From the IMG/VR virus record IMGVR_UViG_3300042294_004161, positions 1 to 64,000 of that record: a DNA stretch of 64,000 nt. One strand, given 5' to 3'. The notes under the pieces were generated by a model. That model saw nothing but the letters and a program-made list of their open reading frames with translations, made no database searches and was not told where the DNA came from. Below, one piece after another: positions 33,701-40,798 of the stretch. How positions within the stretch are numbered: position 1 is the first letter of the stretch; the number at the start of each line of letters is the position of its first letter. The stretch is from a virus. Both the position numbers and the translations under genes were made by a program.

Positions 33701-35274
33701 ACGGTACAACGTTTGCCGAACTAATGAGAATAAGGAAAGATGGCAACGTAGGTATTGGAATAACATCCCCTGGCTCCCGTCTAGTAGTCCAAGGTTCAGG
33801 TGCAACATCAGCAACCTCTGCTCTAAATATAACCAACTCAACTCCAACAAGTCTATTGTTTGTAAGAGATGATAGCAACGTCGGTATTGGGACGACGGCG
33901 CCTGAAGCACTGCTACATTTAAGTAAATCATCGGCAGGTGGAGAAGGGGCATTTTTGTTTATTGATAACCCCGCAGCATCTACGTTAGACAATAAAGCTG
34001 GAATTAGATTTGCGACAAACGCTGGAGCTTCATTCTCAGGGTATGGTTCATTCATTGAAGCTATAAATACGAATGCTGGCAACGGTGCTGAATCATTAGC
34101 CTTTGGAACTTGGAATGGGGCAGCAAGAGGAGAGCGTATGCGTATTGATGCATCAGGCAACGTCGGCATTGGTACTACGAGTCCAAGTTCTTTGCTTGAT
34201 GTTGTTACAAACACGGTTGGCCTTGCTACAAATTCTATAAAATTAGGAAACGCAGCTGGAGACTCTAGAAGTGTTGGTCAATTTCTTGGCGACCAAGCGG
34301 TTTATAATCCAGCAGCGGCAACAAACACTACAAATGGTTCAGTTGCTGGAATTAAGTTCAATTGGTATAGCGAAAATTGGATGTTGTCTGCTACACGTGG
34401 TGGGGGCGCTGATATAGAAGGATTAGTAATTAGTAGAAATGGTACTGAAAGATTAGTTATTAGCTCAACAGGTAATGTAGGCATTGGCACGACGGCGCCA
34501 TTCTCAACTGCAAAATTACAAGTTAAGACTGCCACGGATATAAACGTAGCAATACAAACTGGTACAACAAATACTTCCGGAATTAAAATAAATGCATTTA
34601 ACGATGCTGGTAATGCAAATATACCTTTAGAATTAAACGGTTCTATTTTAAGTCTAAAAACGGGTGAGGCAGAACGGATGCGTATTGATGCATCAGGCAA
34701 CGTCGGCATTGGCACGACAAGTCCAGGCTCTCGCCTAGTAGTCCAAGGCTCAGGCACAACATCAGCAACATCAGCTCTCAATGTAACCAACTCAACCCCA
34801 ACAAGCCTATTGTTTGTAAGAGATGATGGAAACGTAGGTATTGGAACTTCTTCTCCTTTATACCCTGTAGTGATAGCAAATAGAGGTCCAGCAGGAACTC
34901 CTCAACGTTCTCTAGCAATAGGTAACACAGCAACTAATGGTACATTTATGTATCTTGGATCTTCAGCATCTACATCAGGATATAATTTAATACAATCAGT
35001 AACTACTGAGGGTACAGCTTACGGTAATTTAGTACTACAACCAGAAGCTGGTGATGTAGGTATAGCGACAACATCTCCACAAGCAAAACTTCATGTAGCT
35101 GGAACAGTAAGAATAGATAGTACATCCTCTACCCCCAATAGTTTAGGAGGTAGTGTAGATACATTATTAACAAATACAGCCACAGATAATATAGCTATGG
35201 GGGTTCCTGATACTTGGCTTCAAATTAATATAAATGGTGTAGATTATGCTATCCCAGTATATCAACCTGCTTAA
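30775..35274 (+). CDS. giant Gly/Ser/Thr-repeat fibre with GIGTTxP C-terminal repeats
   Basis: A 1499-residue fibre. A 60-residue N-terminal attachment segment (GFFNNSLGFNKNNLPVVTQGWENYVLTIDD) precedes Gly-x-y triplets from about 61 to 880, with the same Gly-less marker triplets (ATS, RTS) every 24-27 residues. A junction SFNGTSGISGGVFTNQPDF is shared with the first fibre. The C-terminal 600 residues carry repeats of NVGIGTT(S/A)P, common in phage fibres, with several 30-125-bp internal duplications and a higher GC content. It ends DTWLQININGVDYAIPVYQPA and, unlike the first fibre, has no S74 domain. Probably a second adhesion fibre. Confidence 0.85.
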   Translation: MAENRSSGVNRLDSPDKGRGFFNNSLGFNKNNLPVVTQGWENYVLTIDDTGLVSLVQVSSTSTSGTAGTSGTSGTSGSNGTSGSSGASGSSGISGSRGTSGITGSSGTSGSSSGTSGSSGSSGTAGADGQSGLSATSGTSGTSGSSGTSGLTGSSGISRTSGSSGSSGTSGSSGTAGADGQSGLSATSGTSGSSGSSGTSGLTGSSGLSRTSGTSGSSGSSGTAGADGQSGLSTTSGTSGSSGSSGTSGLVGSSGLSRTSGTSGTSGSNGSSGTAGADGQSGLSATSGTSGSSGSSGTSGLVGSSGLSRTSGSSGSSGSSGTAGADGQSGLSATSGTSGSSGSSGTSGLVGSSGQSRTSGTSGSSGSSGTAGADGQSGLSSTSGTSGSSGSSGTSGLVGSSGISRTSGTSGTNGSSGTAGADGQSGLSATSGTSGTSGSSGTSGLVGSSGLSRTSGASGTSGTSGTNGSSGTAGADGQSGLSATSGTSGTSGSSGTSGLVGSSGLSRTSGTSGTSGSSGTSGTNGSSGTSGNAGVSGVSSTSGTSGTSGSSGTSGLARSSGTSGSSGTSGTSGDIGSSGASAASGTSGTNGSNGTSGNAGVSGVSSTSGTSGTSGSSGTSGLARTSGTSGTSGSSGTSGDIGTSGTSTVSGTSGTSGSSGTSGDIGTSGASAASGTSGTNGSSGTNGAIGTSGASATSGTSGSSGTNGNAGVSGVSSTSGTSGTSGSSGTSGLSQSSGTSGTSGSSGTSGDAGASGLSRTSGTSGTSGSNGTSGNAGASGASATSGTSGTNGSSGTNGAIGTSGTSAASGTSGTNGSSGTNGNAGVSGVSSTSGTSGTSGSSGTSGLARSSGSSSASGTSGTSGSAGTSGISFNGTSGISGGVFTNQPDFLVRTTGTTTIQSVPFLFADITNSRLGIGTTTPNALLSLGTSVQDNKIYLYDGTSDKYGLGIRSNQLIIYSGAAAASTGGILFGTYDGTTFAELMRIRKDGNVGIGITSPGSRLVVQGSGATSATSALNITNSTPTSLLFVRDDSNVGIGTTAPEALLHLSKSSAGGEGAFLFIDNPAASTLDNKAGIRFATNAGASFSGYGSFIEAINTNAGNGAESLAFGTWNGAARGERMRIDASGNVGIGTTSPSSLLDVVTNTVGLATNSIKLGNAAGDSRSVGQFLGDQAVYNPAAATNTTNGSVAGIKFNWYSENWMLSATRGGGADIEGLVISRNGTERLVISSTGNVGIGTTAPFSTAKLQVKTATDINVAIQTGTTNTSGIKINAFNDAGNANIPLELNGSILSLKTGEAERMRIDASGNVGIGTTSPGSRLVVQGSGTTSATSALNVTNSTPTSLLFVRDDGNVGIGTSSPLYPVVIANRGPAGTPQRSLAIGNTATNGTFMYLGSSASTSGYNLIQSVTTEGTAYGNLVLQPEAGDVGIATTSPQAKLHVAGTVRIDSTSSTPNSLGGSVDTLLTNTATDNIAMGVPDTWLQININGVDYAIPVYQPA
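30955..33400 (+). repeat. 72-81-bp-period repeat array coding Gly-x-y triplets
   Basis: A 2.4-kb array in the second fibre gene. The higher-order unit in its first half contains GADGQSGLSATSGTSG and GLSRTSG and recurs about eight times with few changes. Confidence 0.88.
32776..32836 (+). repeat. 61-bp block identical to 25621-25681
   Basis: The partner of the identical block in the first giant fibre gene. Confidence 0.85.
33769..33893 (+). repeat. C-terminal fibre module duplicated at 34722-34846
   Basis: About 125 bp coding SRLVVQGSG(A/T)TSATSALN and SLLFVRDD recur at 34722-34846 with scattered third-base differences. In addition, about 35 bp around CGTATTGATGCATCAGGCAA are repeated at 34138 and 34678. 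Confidence 0.75.
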
Positions 35275-35288
35275 TAACTTTTAAAATT

Positions 35289-35299
35289 AATATTTATAA
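35289..35299 (+). promoter_or_regulatory. putative late promoter AATATTTATAA
   Basis: The box extends to the perfect palindrome TATTTATAAATA, 10 bp before the next start. Confidence 0.5.
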
Positions 35300-35309
35300 A
35301 TAAATAATT

Positions 35310-35642
35310 ATGGCAATTCAAACAACATCAAATTTTGAGTACAATTATGGAACATATTCAAATCCATATTTTCGTTTAGTACTTCATCTTCCCCAAAGCG
35401 GTCAAGATACACCAGTAGACTGTTTTATGTATCATTCTAAAGAAATGTATGAAAGCGGAAGTCAAGCTATTACATGTCTTCCATTCTATATCCCAAATGC
35501 TTCCGCCTCAATAAACAACCAAGGTATAGATGTAGTAAACAAATATCTACTATATGTTACTGAACAAGTTACAGGATCATTAGAAACTTTATCTTCAGGT
35601 TCAGTATTTGAAATAGTAGAAATACCTACAGAATTAGATTAA
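35310..35642 (+). CDS. small fibre-associated structural protein
   Basis: A 110-residue beta-rich protein (YNYGTYSNPYFRLVLHLPQSGQDTPVDCFMYHSKEMYESG). It follows the second giant fibre with its own late-type box, in the same arrangement as the gene at 27489 after the first fibre. The two have little sequence in common. No family is recognised. A fibre-associated virion protein is the likely class. Confidence 0.5.
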   Translation: MAIQTTSNFEYNYGTYSNPYFRLVLHLPQSGQDTPVDCFMYHSKEMYESGSQAITCLPFYIPNASASINNQGIDVVNKYLLYVTEQVTGSLETLSSGSVFEIVEIPTELD

Positions 35643-35647
35643 TTAGG

Positions 35648-35681
35648 TTTGGAAAACTAAAAATTAGTTATTATATTATTG
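35648..35681 (+). promoter_or_regulatory. putative promoter, TTTGG-N15-TTATTATATTA class
   Basis: TTTGG at 35648-35652 and TTATTATATTA at 35668-35678 are followed by TTG. The ATG of the glycosyltransferase is 5 bp further on. The glycan run thus appears to be driven by the non-late promoter class. Confidence 0.45.
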
Positions 35682-35683
35682 TT

Positions 35684-37678
35684 ATGAAAAAACTGTTATA
35701 TATAGCCCCTCACCTATCAACTGGGGGATTACCACAATATCTAACTAAAAAAATAGAACTACTTAAAGATAAATTTGAAATTTATCTTGTAGAATGGGTT
35801 GATTGTACAGGTGGTGTTTTAGTAGTTACTAGAAATAAAATTGTAAAGCTTATCGACAGTGATAAGTTTTTTACATTAGGAGACAACAAACAAGAACTAA
35901 TTAACATTATATCTAAAATAAAACCAGATATAATTCATTTAGAAGAAATACCAGAATTTTTTATGGATTCTGATATTACTAAACAAATATATAATCCTAA
36001 TAGAAAATATGTTATTGTAGAAACATCTCATGACTCATCATATGATGTATCAAATAAACAGTTCTTTCCAGACAAATTTATGTTTGTCTCACAATGGCAG
36101 ATAGATCAATATAAGAGCATTGATGTACCTAGTGTATTAATCGAATATCCTATTGAATATATAGAACGTCCCGACCGTACTGAGGTACTACGTAATTTAC
36201 ACTTAGATCCAACAAAAAAACACATTTTACACGTTGGGTTATACACATCAAGAAAGAATCAAAAAGAATTCTTTGAATATGCTAAAGCATTTCCTGAGTA
36301 TGAGTTTCATAGTTTAGGTAATAGAGCAGACAACTTTAAATGGTATTGGGAACCATTAGAACAAAACACTCCTCCTAATTTAACATGGTGGAATGAAAGA
36401 ACAGATGTAGATGCTTTTTATCAAGCAATGGATTTGTTTTTGTTTACTTCTAGAGGAACAAATAATGATAAAGAAACTATGCCTTTAGTAATCCGAGAGG
36501 CAATATCTAATCAGATACCAACTTTAATTTACAATCTAGAGGTATATCAGAACTATTTTGATAAGTTTGAAAAAGTAAATTATCTTGATTTTGATAGTTT
36601 TAGAACAAATTGTGATATAATCAAAAATACTCTAGAACAAAATAATAATATAAATCTTGATGAAGAAGCAATTGTTATATCAACATACCCTATATCAAGT
36701 TCTACAATACAAACAACTAAAGAATGTATTGAATCTTTAAGACAAACTGGTAGAAAAATTATATTAACATCTCATATTCCTATTCCTGAAGAATTACAAA
36801 AAATTGTAGATTATTGTTTATATGATTCTAATAATATTTTAACTAAACATACATTCTATAAACACACATGGGTTGATTATGATACATGGAGAGTTGATTT
36901 AAATTTAACCGGAGAAGATAATGATGTATATCATGGACCTGCTGTTTATACAAATTATTATAATGCAGCTGTATTAGCTAATAATTTAGGTATTAAAAAA
37001 TTGTACTTTTTAAATTATGATTACTATTTAAAAAATTCTTTATATATAGATAATATATCTTTAATTTTAAATAATAAAAAAGCATATGTTTGTTTAAAAA
37101 AAGAACAAGAAGGTAATACAGTTACTACTTTCTTTTTAGCATCTGATCCACAGTTCTATTTAAATCATTTTCCATTAATTAAAACATCTAAAGATTATGA
37201 TGATTTAATGGTAAAATGGGGTAGTGAATCTAATGGTTTGGAAAATTTAGCATATCATACATTTAATCAAGATAAAGATAAAATATATTGGGAAGAAGAA
37301 TCTAAATTCAATAATTTAATAACTGAAAATTTTGAACATAAAGATTACTCTAGAATCGAATATTTTTCAGTAATCCCTATAAAAGATAATCTAAATCAAT
37401 TTGCTGTATTTTTACATGTAAATAATTTTCAAGATAGTAGAGTTATTAATATAACAATAACTGAAAATGATAATCTTATATCTGATGATAATATAAATTT
37501 TACCAATAAAATGTCATGGTTTAAACAAATATTTTCAAATATAGAAAATATATATGAAATAAAATATAAATCATTTGATGAAATAAATGGTTCTTTAATT
37601 GAAACAAAAGTTATTAAAATAGATAAAGATTATTTTGAAAATAAAATTAATCAAAACGGTTTACTTATATTAAAATGA
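35684..37678 (+). CDS. two-domain glycosyltransferase
   Basis: A 664-residue protein. Residues about 1-320 form a GT-B (GT4-type) enzyme: LLYIAPHLSTGGLPQYLTKKIELL at the N-terminus, HILHVGLYTSRKNQKEFFEYAKAFPEYEFHSLG at the donor-domain start, and a MDLFLFTSRGTNNDKETMPLVIREAISNQIPTL donor-site segment with the E-x(7)-E-like pattern. Residues about 330-664 are a second domain beginning IVISTYPISSSTIQTTKECIESLRQTGRKIILTSHIP, which looks like a GT2-like nucleotide-binding start. A four-base overlap couples it to the next glycosyltransferase. It probably builds or extends a glycan on fibre or host surface. Confidence 0.75.
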   Translation: MKKLLYIAPHLSTGGLPQYLTKKIELLKDKFEIYLVEWVDCTGGVLVVTRNKIVKLIDSDKFFTLGDNKQELINIISKIKPDIIHLEEIPEFFMDSDITKQIYNPNRKYVIVETSHDSSYDVSNKQFFPDKFMFVSQWQIDQYKSIDVPSVLIEYPIEYIERPDRTEVLRNLHLDPTKKHILHVGLYTSRKNQKEFFEYAKAFPEYEFHSLGNRADNFKWYWEPLEQNTPPNLTWWNERTDVDAFYQAMDLFLFTSRGTNNDKETMPLVIREAISNQIPTLIYNLEVYQNYFDKFEKVNYLDFDSFRTNCDIIKNTLEQNNNINLDEEAIVISTYPISSSTIQTTKECIESLRQTGRKIILTSHIPIPEELQKIVDYCLYDSNNILTKHTFYKHTWVDYDTWRVDLNLTGEDNDVYHGPAVYTNYYNAAVLANNLGIKKLYFLNYDYYLKNSLYIDNISLILNNKKAYVCLKKEQEGNTVTTFFLASDPQFYLNHFPLIKTSKDYDDLMVKWGSESNGLENLAYHTFNQDKDKIYWEEESKFNNLITENFEHKDYSRIEYFSVIPIKDNLNQFAVFLHVNNFQDSRVINITITENDNLISDDNINFTNKMSWFKQIFSNIENIYEIKYKSFDEINGSLIETKVIKIDKDYFENKINQNGLLILK

Positions 37679-38625
37679 AAATAGCACAAATACATCCAGG
37701 TTGTGGGATATCAGTTCCTCCTCCATCTTGGGGAGCAATAGAAAAAATAGTATGGGAATTTATGGTGAATCTTAAAAAATTAGGTCATCAAGTAGATTTA
37801 AAATGGGCTAACGAAGTTAAACCAGGAGAATATGATTTAGTAATGGTTCATGTTGCTAATTTAGCATTAGAATTAGCTGATAAAGGAATACCATATATTT
37901 TTCAACATCATGACCATCATGCTTTTCATTATGGAAAAACATCTGATGTATATAAACAAAATAAAGAGGCTATGGAAAAATCAGTATTTTCCTTAGTTCC
38001 AGCAAGATATTTAGTTAATTATTTTGAGTTACCAAATGTTTATTATTTTTCACATGGTATAAACAATGAAGAATTTTATCCTATAAATAAATCTAAACCT
38101 ACTGAACCTAAATTACTTATGATAGCTAACAATGGATTAGCAGGTGATCCTGGTTTTGATAGAAAAGGATTTACATATGGAATAGCATTAGCTCAAGCTC
38201 GTAATCTACCTATTACAATAGCAGGACCATCAAATAATAAACATTTCTTTAATAATCATTTATGGGTGTTGGCTTATCCAAAACTTAATATTATATTTGA
38301 TTTACCAAATGAACAACTATTAAATCTATACCATCAACATGATATATTTATACATCCAACAATGTTAGAGGCAGGTCATCCTAATTTAACAATGTTAGAG
38401 GCAGTAGCTTCTGGTTTACCATTAATTGCAGATTGGGAACATGAAACTATATTTCATGGGGCTTGGAGGTCACCTAGAGATGTCTTTGAAATGTCTAGAG
38501 GATTAGATGATATAATGAATAATTGGGAATTATATAGAACAAAATGTTCAGAAACAGCTAAAGAATTATCATGGTACAATCGTTCAAAAGAATTAATAAA
38601 TTTATATAATGAACATGCGAACTAA
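37675..38625 (+). CDS. GT4-type glycosyltransferase
   Basis: A 316-residue GT-B glycosyltransferase. KIAQIHPGCGISVPPPSWGAIEKIVWEFMVNLKKLGHQVDLKW is the acceptor-domain start with the usual Gly-rich loop. LVPARYLVNYF and YYFSHGINNEEFYP close the first domain. DIFIHPTMLEAGHPNLTMLEAVASGLPLIAD is the GT4 donor site with its glutamates. It overlaps the upstream enzyme by 4 bp and the methyltransferase by 17 bp. The sugar donor is unknown. Confidence 0.82.
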   Translation: MKIAQIHPGCGISVPPPSWGAIEKIVWEFMVNLKKLGHQVDLKWANEVKPGEYDLVMVHVANLALELADKGIPYIFQHHDHHAFHYGKTSDVYKQNKEAMEKSVFSLVPARYLVNYFELPNVYYFSHGINNEEFYPINKSKPTEPKLLMIANNGLAGDPGFDRKGFTYGIALAQARNLPITIAGPSNNKHFFNNHLWVLAYPKLNIIFDLPNEQLLNLYHQHDIFIHPTMLEAGHPNLTMLEAVASGLPLIADWEHETIFHGAWRSPRDVFEMSRGLDDIMNNWELYRTKCSETAKELSWYNRSKELINLYNEHAN

Positions 38626-39301
38626 ATTTTATACAAAAAATAACCAACTAATTGACATATCAACATGGGATATATCAGGTGATATAAATGATATAGGAAA
38701 TAGATATGGTTGGGAAGGATCAATGGCTTATGGTAATTTAATACATGATGAATTAAATATCCATGGACCTGGAATGCAATATGGTGATATTTATTTAGAT
38801 TTAGGGGCTAACATTGGTATGTCTGCTATTAGAGCTGAGTCCAAAGGATGTTCTAAAATATATTGTATCGAACCAGATCCTGGAGTGTTTGAGGCTTTAA
38901 ATAAAAATAAAAGTTATAATTGGATCGTAGATAATATAGCTATAGGTACAGAACAAGGGTATATTGATATTTCTAAATGGCCTGATTGGTGGGATGTACA
39001 ACCAATTCAATGTATTACATTAGATCAATTTTTTGCGAAACATAATCTTAGTAAAGTAGATTATATGAAGTGTGATATTGAAGGTCATGAAAAATATGTT
39101 TTTGAAAATGTAAGTCAAATAACATGGGATAAAATACAAAAAATATTTTTTGAATATCATGAAGACACTCAAAATTTAAATGAAGAACAAAGAAATGAAG
39201 AACGATTAAAATTTGTTAAATTTTTTGCTGATAAAGGTTTTAATAATCATTTTGTTTCTCTTGGATATTATCAAAGTTTTATATATTATTGGAAATCATG
39301 A
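38609..39301 (+). CDS. FkbM-family methyltransferase
   Basis: A 230-residue SAM-dependent O-methyltransferase. DIYLDLGANIGMSAIRAESKGCSKIYCIEPDPGVFEAL is the SAM-binding motif I/II region, and CITLDQFFAKHNLSKVDYMKCDIEGHEKYVFEN is the FkbM hallmark. ATGs at 38609 and 38615 are both possible starts; the first is listed. FkbM enzymes methylate sugar hydroxyls or carboxyls in many phage and bacterial glycan loci. It overlaps both neighbours, so it belongs to the same glycan pathway. Confidence 0.85.
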   Translation: MNMRTKFYTKNNQLIDISTWDISGDINDIGNRYGWEGSMAYGNLIHDELNIHGPGMQYGDIYLDLGANIGMSAIRAESKGCSKIYCIEPDPGVFEALNKNKSYNWIVDNIAIGTEQGYIDISKWPDWWDVQPIQCITLDQFFAKHNLSKVDYMKCDIEGHEKYVFENVSQITWDKIQKIFFEYHEDTQNLNEEQRNEERLKFVKFFADKGFNNHFVSLGYYQSFIYYWKS

Positions 39302-40494
39302 AAAACATATTAATTAACGAATACAACAATACCCCAATCCTAAATTTAGAGAATAAAAAACCACAAAATAAATTTATAATTAATTTTATAGATGGTGCTT
39401 TCTTAGAAATATTAGGTCCTGTAAATCTAGAATATAAAGCTAAATTTATAGATCGAAAAACTAAAAAAGTACTCCATGAAACTACACTTAGTAATAACAT
39501 GTGGACTCGTACTAATATTAAATATTGTATTAATTGGCGAGTAGAAGTTTATCAAAACAATAATTTAGTGTATGAACATGATTGGGATCCAACAGGTAAA
39601 AGAGTCTATATTGCTTTAGATTCAGGAGCCTTAGGTGATACATTAGCTTGGTTTCCATATGTAGAAGAATTTAGAAAAACATTTATGTGTGATGTTGTAT
39701 GTTCTACATTCCATAATGATTGGTTTAAAGAAAACTATCCAAATATTGAATTTATAAAACCAGGTACAGTAGCGAATGATTTATATGCTATGTATCCAAT
39801 TGGATGGTTTTATGATAATAAAAAAGTAGTATATGATAAAGTACCAATTGATTTTAAAAAATATCCATTACAACAAACAGCTAGTGAAATTTTAGGATTA
39901 AGCTATAGTGAAACAAAACCAAATCTAGTTACACCTAATATAAAAACAGATATTGAAGGAGAATATGTAGTAATAGCACCTCATGCTTCAGCTCATGCTA
40001 AGTACTGGATGTATGAAAAAGGATGGCAATCTATAATAGACTATTTAAATGAAAAAGGATATAAAGTAGTTATGTTAACTGGAGAGCCTTTAAATGATGA
40101 ATGGCATGATTCAAAATTAGGAGGTACACTAACTGGAGTAATAAATAAAACTGGATATCATATAGATATTAAAGACCGAATGATTGATATTAGAGATGCT
40201 AAAGCATTTATAGGAGTAGGTAGTGGATTAAGTTGGTTATCATGGTCATTAAACACCCCTACAATTTTAATATCTGGTTTTAGTTATCCATATACTGAAA
40301 TGCAAGACTGTGAACGTATATTCCCTGAAAATAAATCAGTATGTACTGGATGTTTTAACAGACATTGGCTAAACCCAGGAGATTGGGAATGGTGTCCTGA
40401 TCATAAAGATACTCCAAGACAATTTGAATGTACTAAAACAATCACCCCAGATCAAATAATTAAATCAATAAATAAAATTTTAAAAATCAAATAA
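39298..40494 (+). CDS. TibC/BAHT-type autotransporter O-heptosyltransferase homologue
   Basis: A 398-residue protein resembling the bacterial autotransporter heptosyltransferase family (strand-loop-strand O-heptosyltransferase, TibC). It has YIALDSGALGDTLAW, with Asp114 at the position of the catalytic Asp. DAKAFIGVGSGLSWLSWSLNTPTILISGFS is the donor site. Cys349, Cys352, Cys366 and Cys378 lie in CTGC..WCPD..RQFECT and match the iron-binding finger. TibC puts heptose on Ser of repetitive adhesins. The ATG at 39298 gives an ATGA overlap with the methyltransferase; the TTG upstream is rejected. It is the strongest hint that the repeat fibres are O-glycosylated. Confidence 0.82.
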   Translation: MKNILINEYNNTPILNLENKKPQNKFIINFIDGAFLEILGPVNLEYKAKFIDRKTKKVLHETTLSNNMWTRTNIKYCINWRVEVYQNNNLVYEHDWDPTGKRVYIALDSGALGDTLAWFPYVEEFRKTFMCDVVCSTFHNDWFKENYPNIEFIKPGTVANDLYAMYPIGWFYDNKKVVYDKVPIDFKKYPLQQTASEILGLSYSETKPNLVTPNIKTDIEGEYVVIAPHASAHAKYWMYEKGWQSIIDYLNEKGYKVVMLTGEPLNDEWHDSKLGGTLTGVINKTGYHIDIKDRMIDIRDAKAFIGVGSGLSWLSWSLNTPTILISGFSYPYTEMQDCERIFPENKSVCTGCFNRHWLNPGDWEWCPDHKDTPRQFECTKTITPDQIIKSINKILKIK

Positions 40495-40497
40495 AAC

Positions 40498-40746
40498 ATG
40501 GAAAAATTAACAACAGAAGAATTACAAAAATTGCAAAATCTTCAAGATAAAGGTCAAGCTTTAATTAATGAATTAGGTCAAATTGAAGTAGCTAAAATTT
40601 CACTTGAAATTAGACATGAAAAAGCAAAACAAACATTAGTTGAACTTCAACAAGAAGAAATAGACTATGGAAAACAAATGAGTGAAAAGTATGGTCCTAT
40701 TTCAGTTAATCCAGAGACTGGAGAGATTACAAAAGTTGAGGCCTAA
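40498..40746 (+). CDS. small coiled-coil protein
   Basis: Eighty-two residues, almost all one amphipathic helix (LTTEELQKLQNLQDKGQALINELGQIEVAKISLEIRHEKAKQTLVELQQEEIDYGKQM), followed by a short GPISVNPETGEITKVEA tail. Such proteins commonly precede the sheath gene in marine T4-like phages (recalled, not searched). A chaperone or small tail protein is possible. It is 3 bp after the BAHT homologue and 52 bp before the sheath gene. Confidence 0.55.
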   Translation: MEKLTTEELQKLQNLQDKGQALINELGQIEVAKISLEIRHEKAKQTLVELQQEEIDYGKQMSEKYGPISVNPETGEITKVEA

Positions 40747-40769
40747 CATCGATTTTTAAAAGTTTCTGT

Positions 40770-40780
40770 CATATTTATAA
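40770..40780 (+). promoter_or_regulatory. putative late promoter CATATTTATAA
   Basis: The late box lies in the gap before the tail sheath, 18 bp upstream of its ATG. Confidence 0.5.
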
Positions 40781-40798
40781 TCAACAAAATTATAAAAT

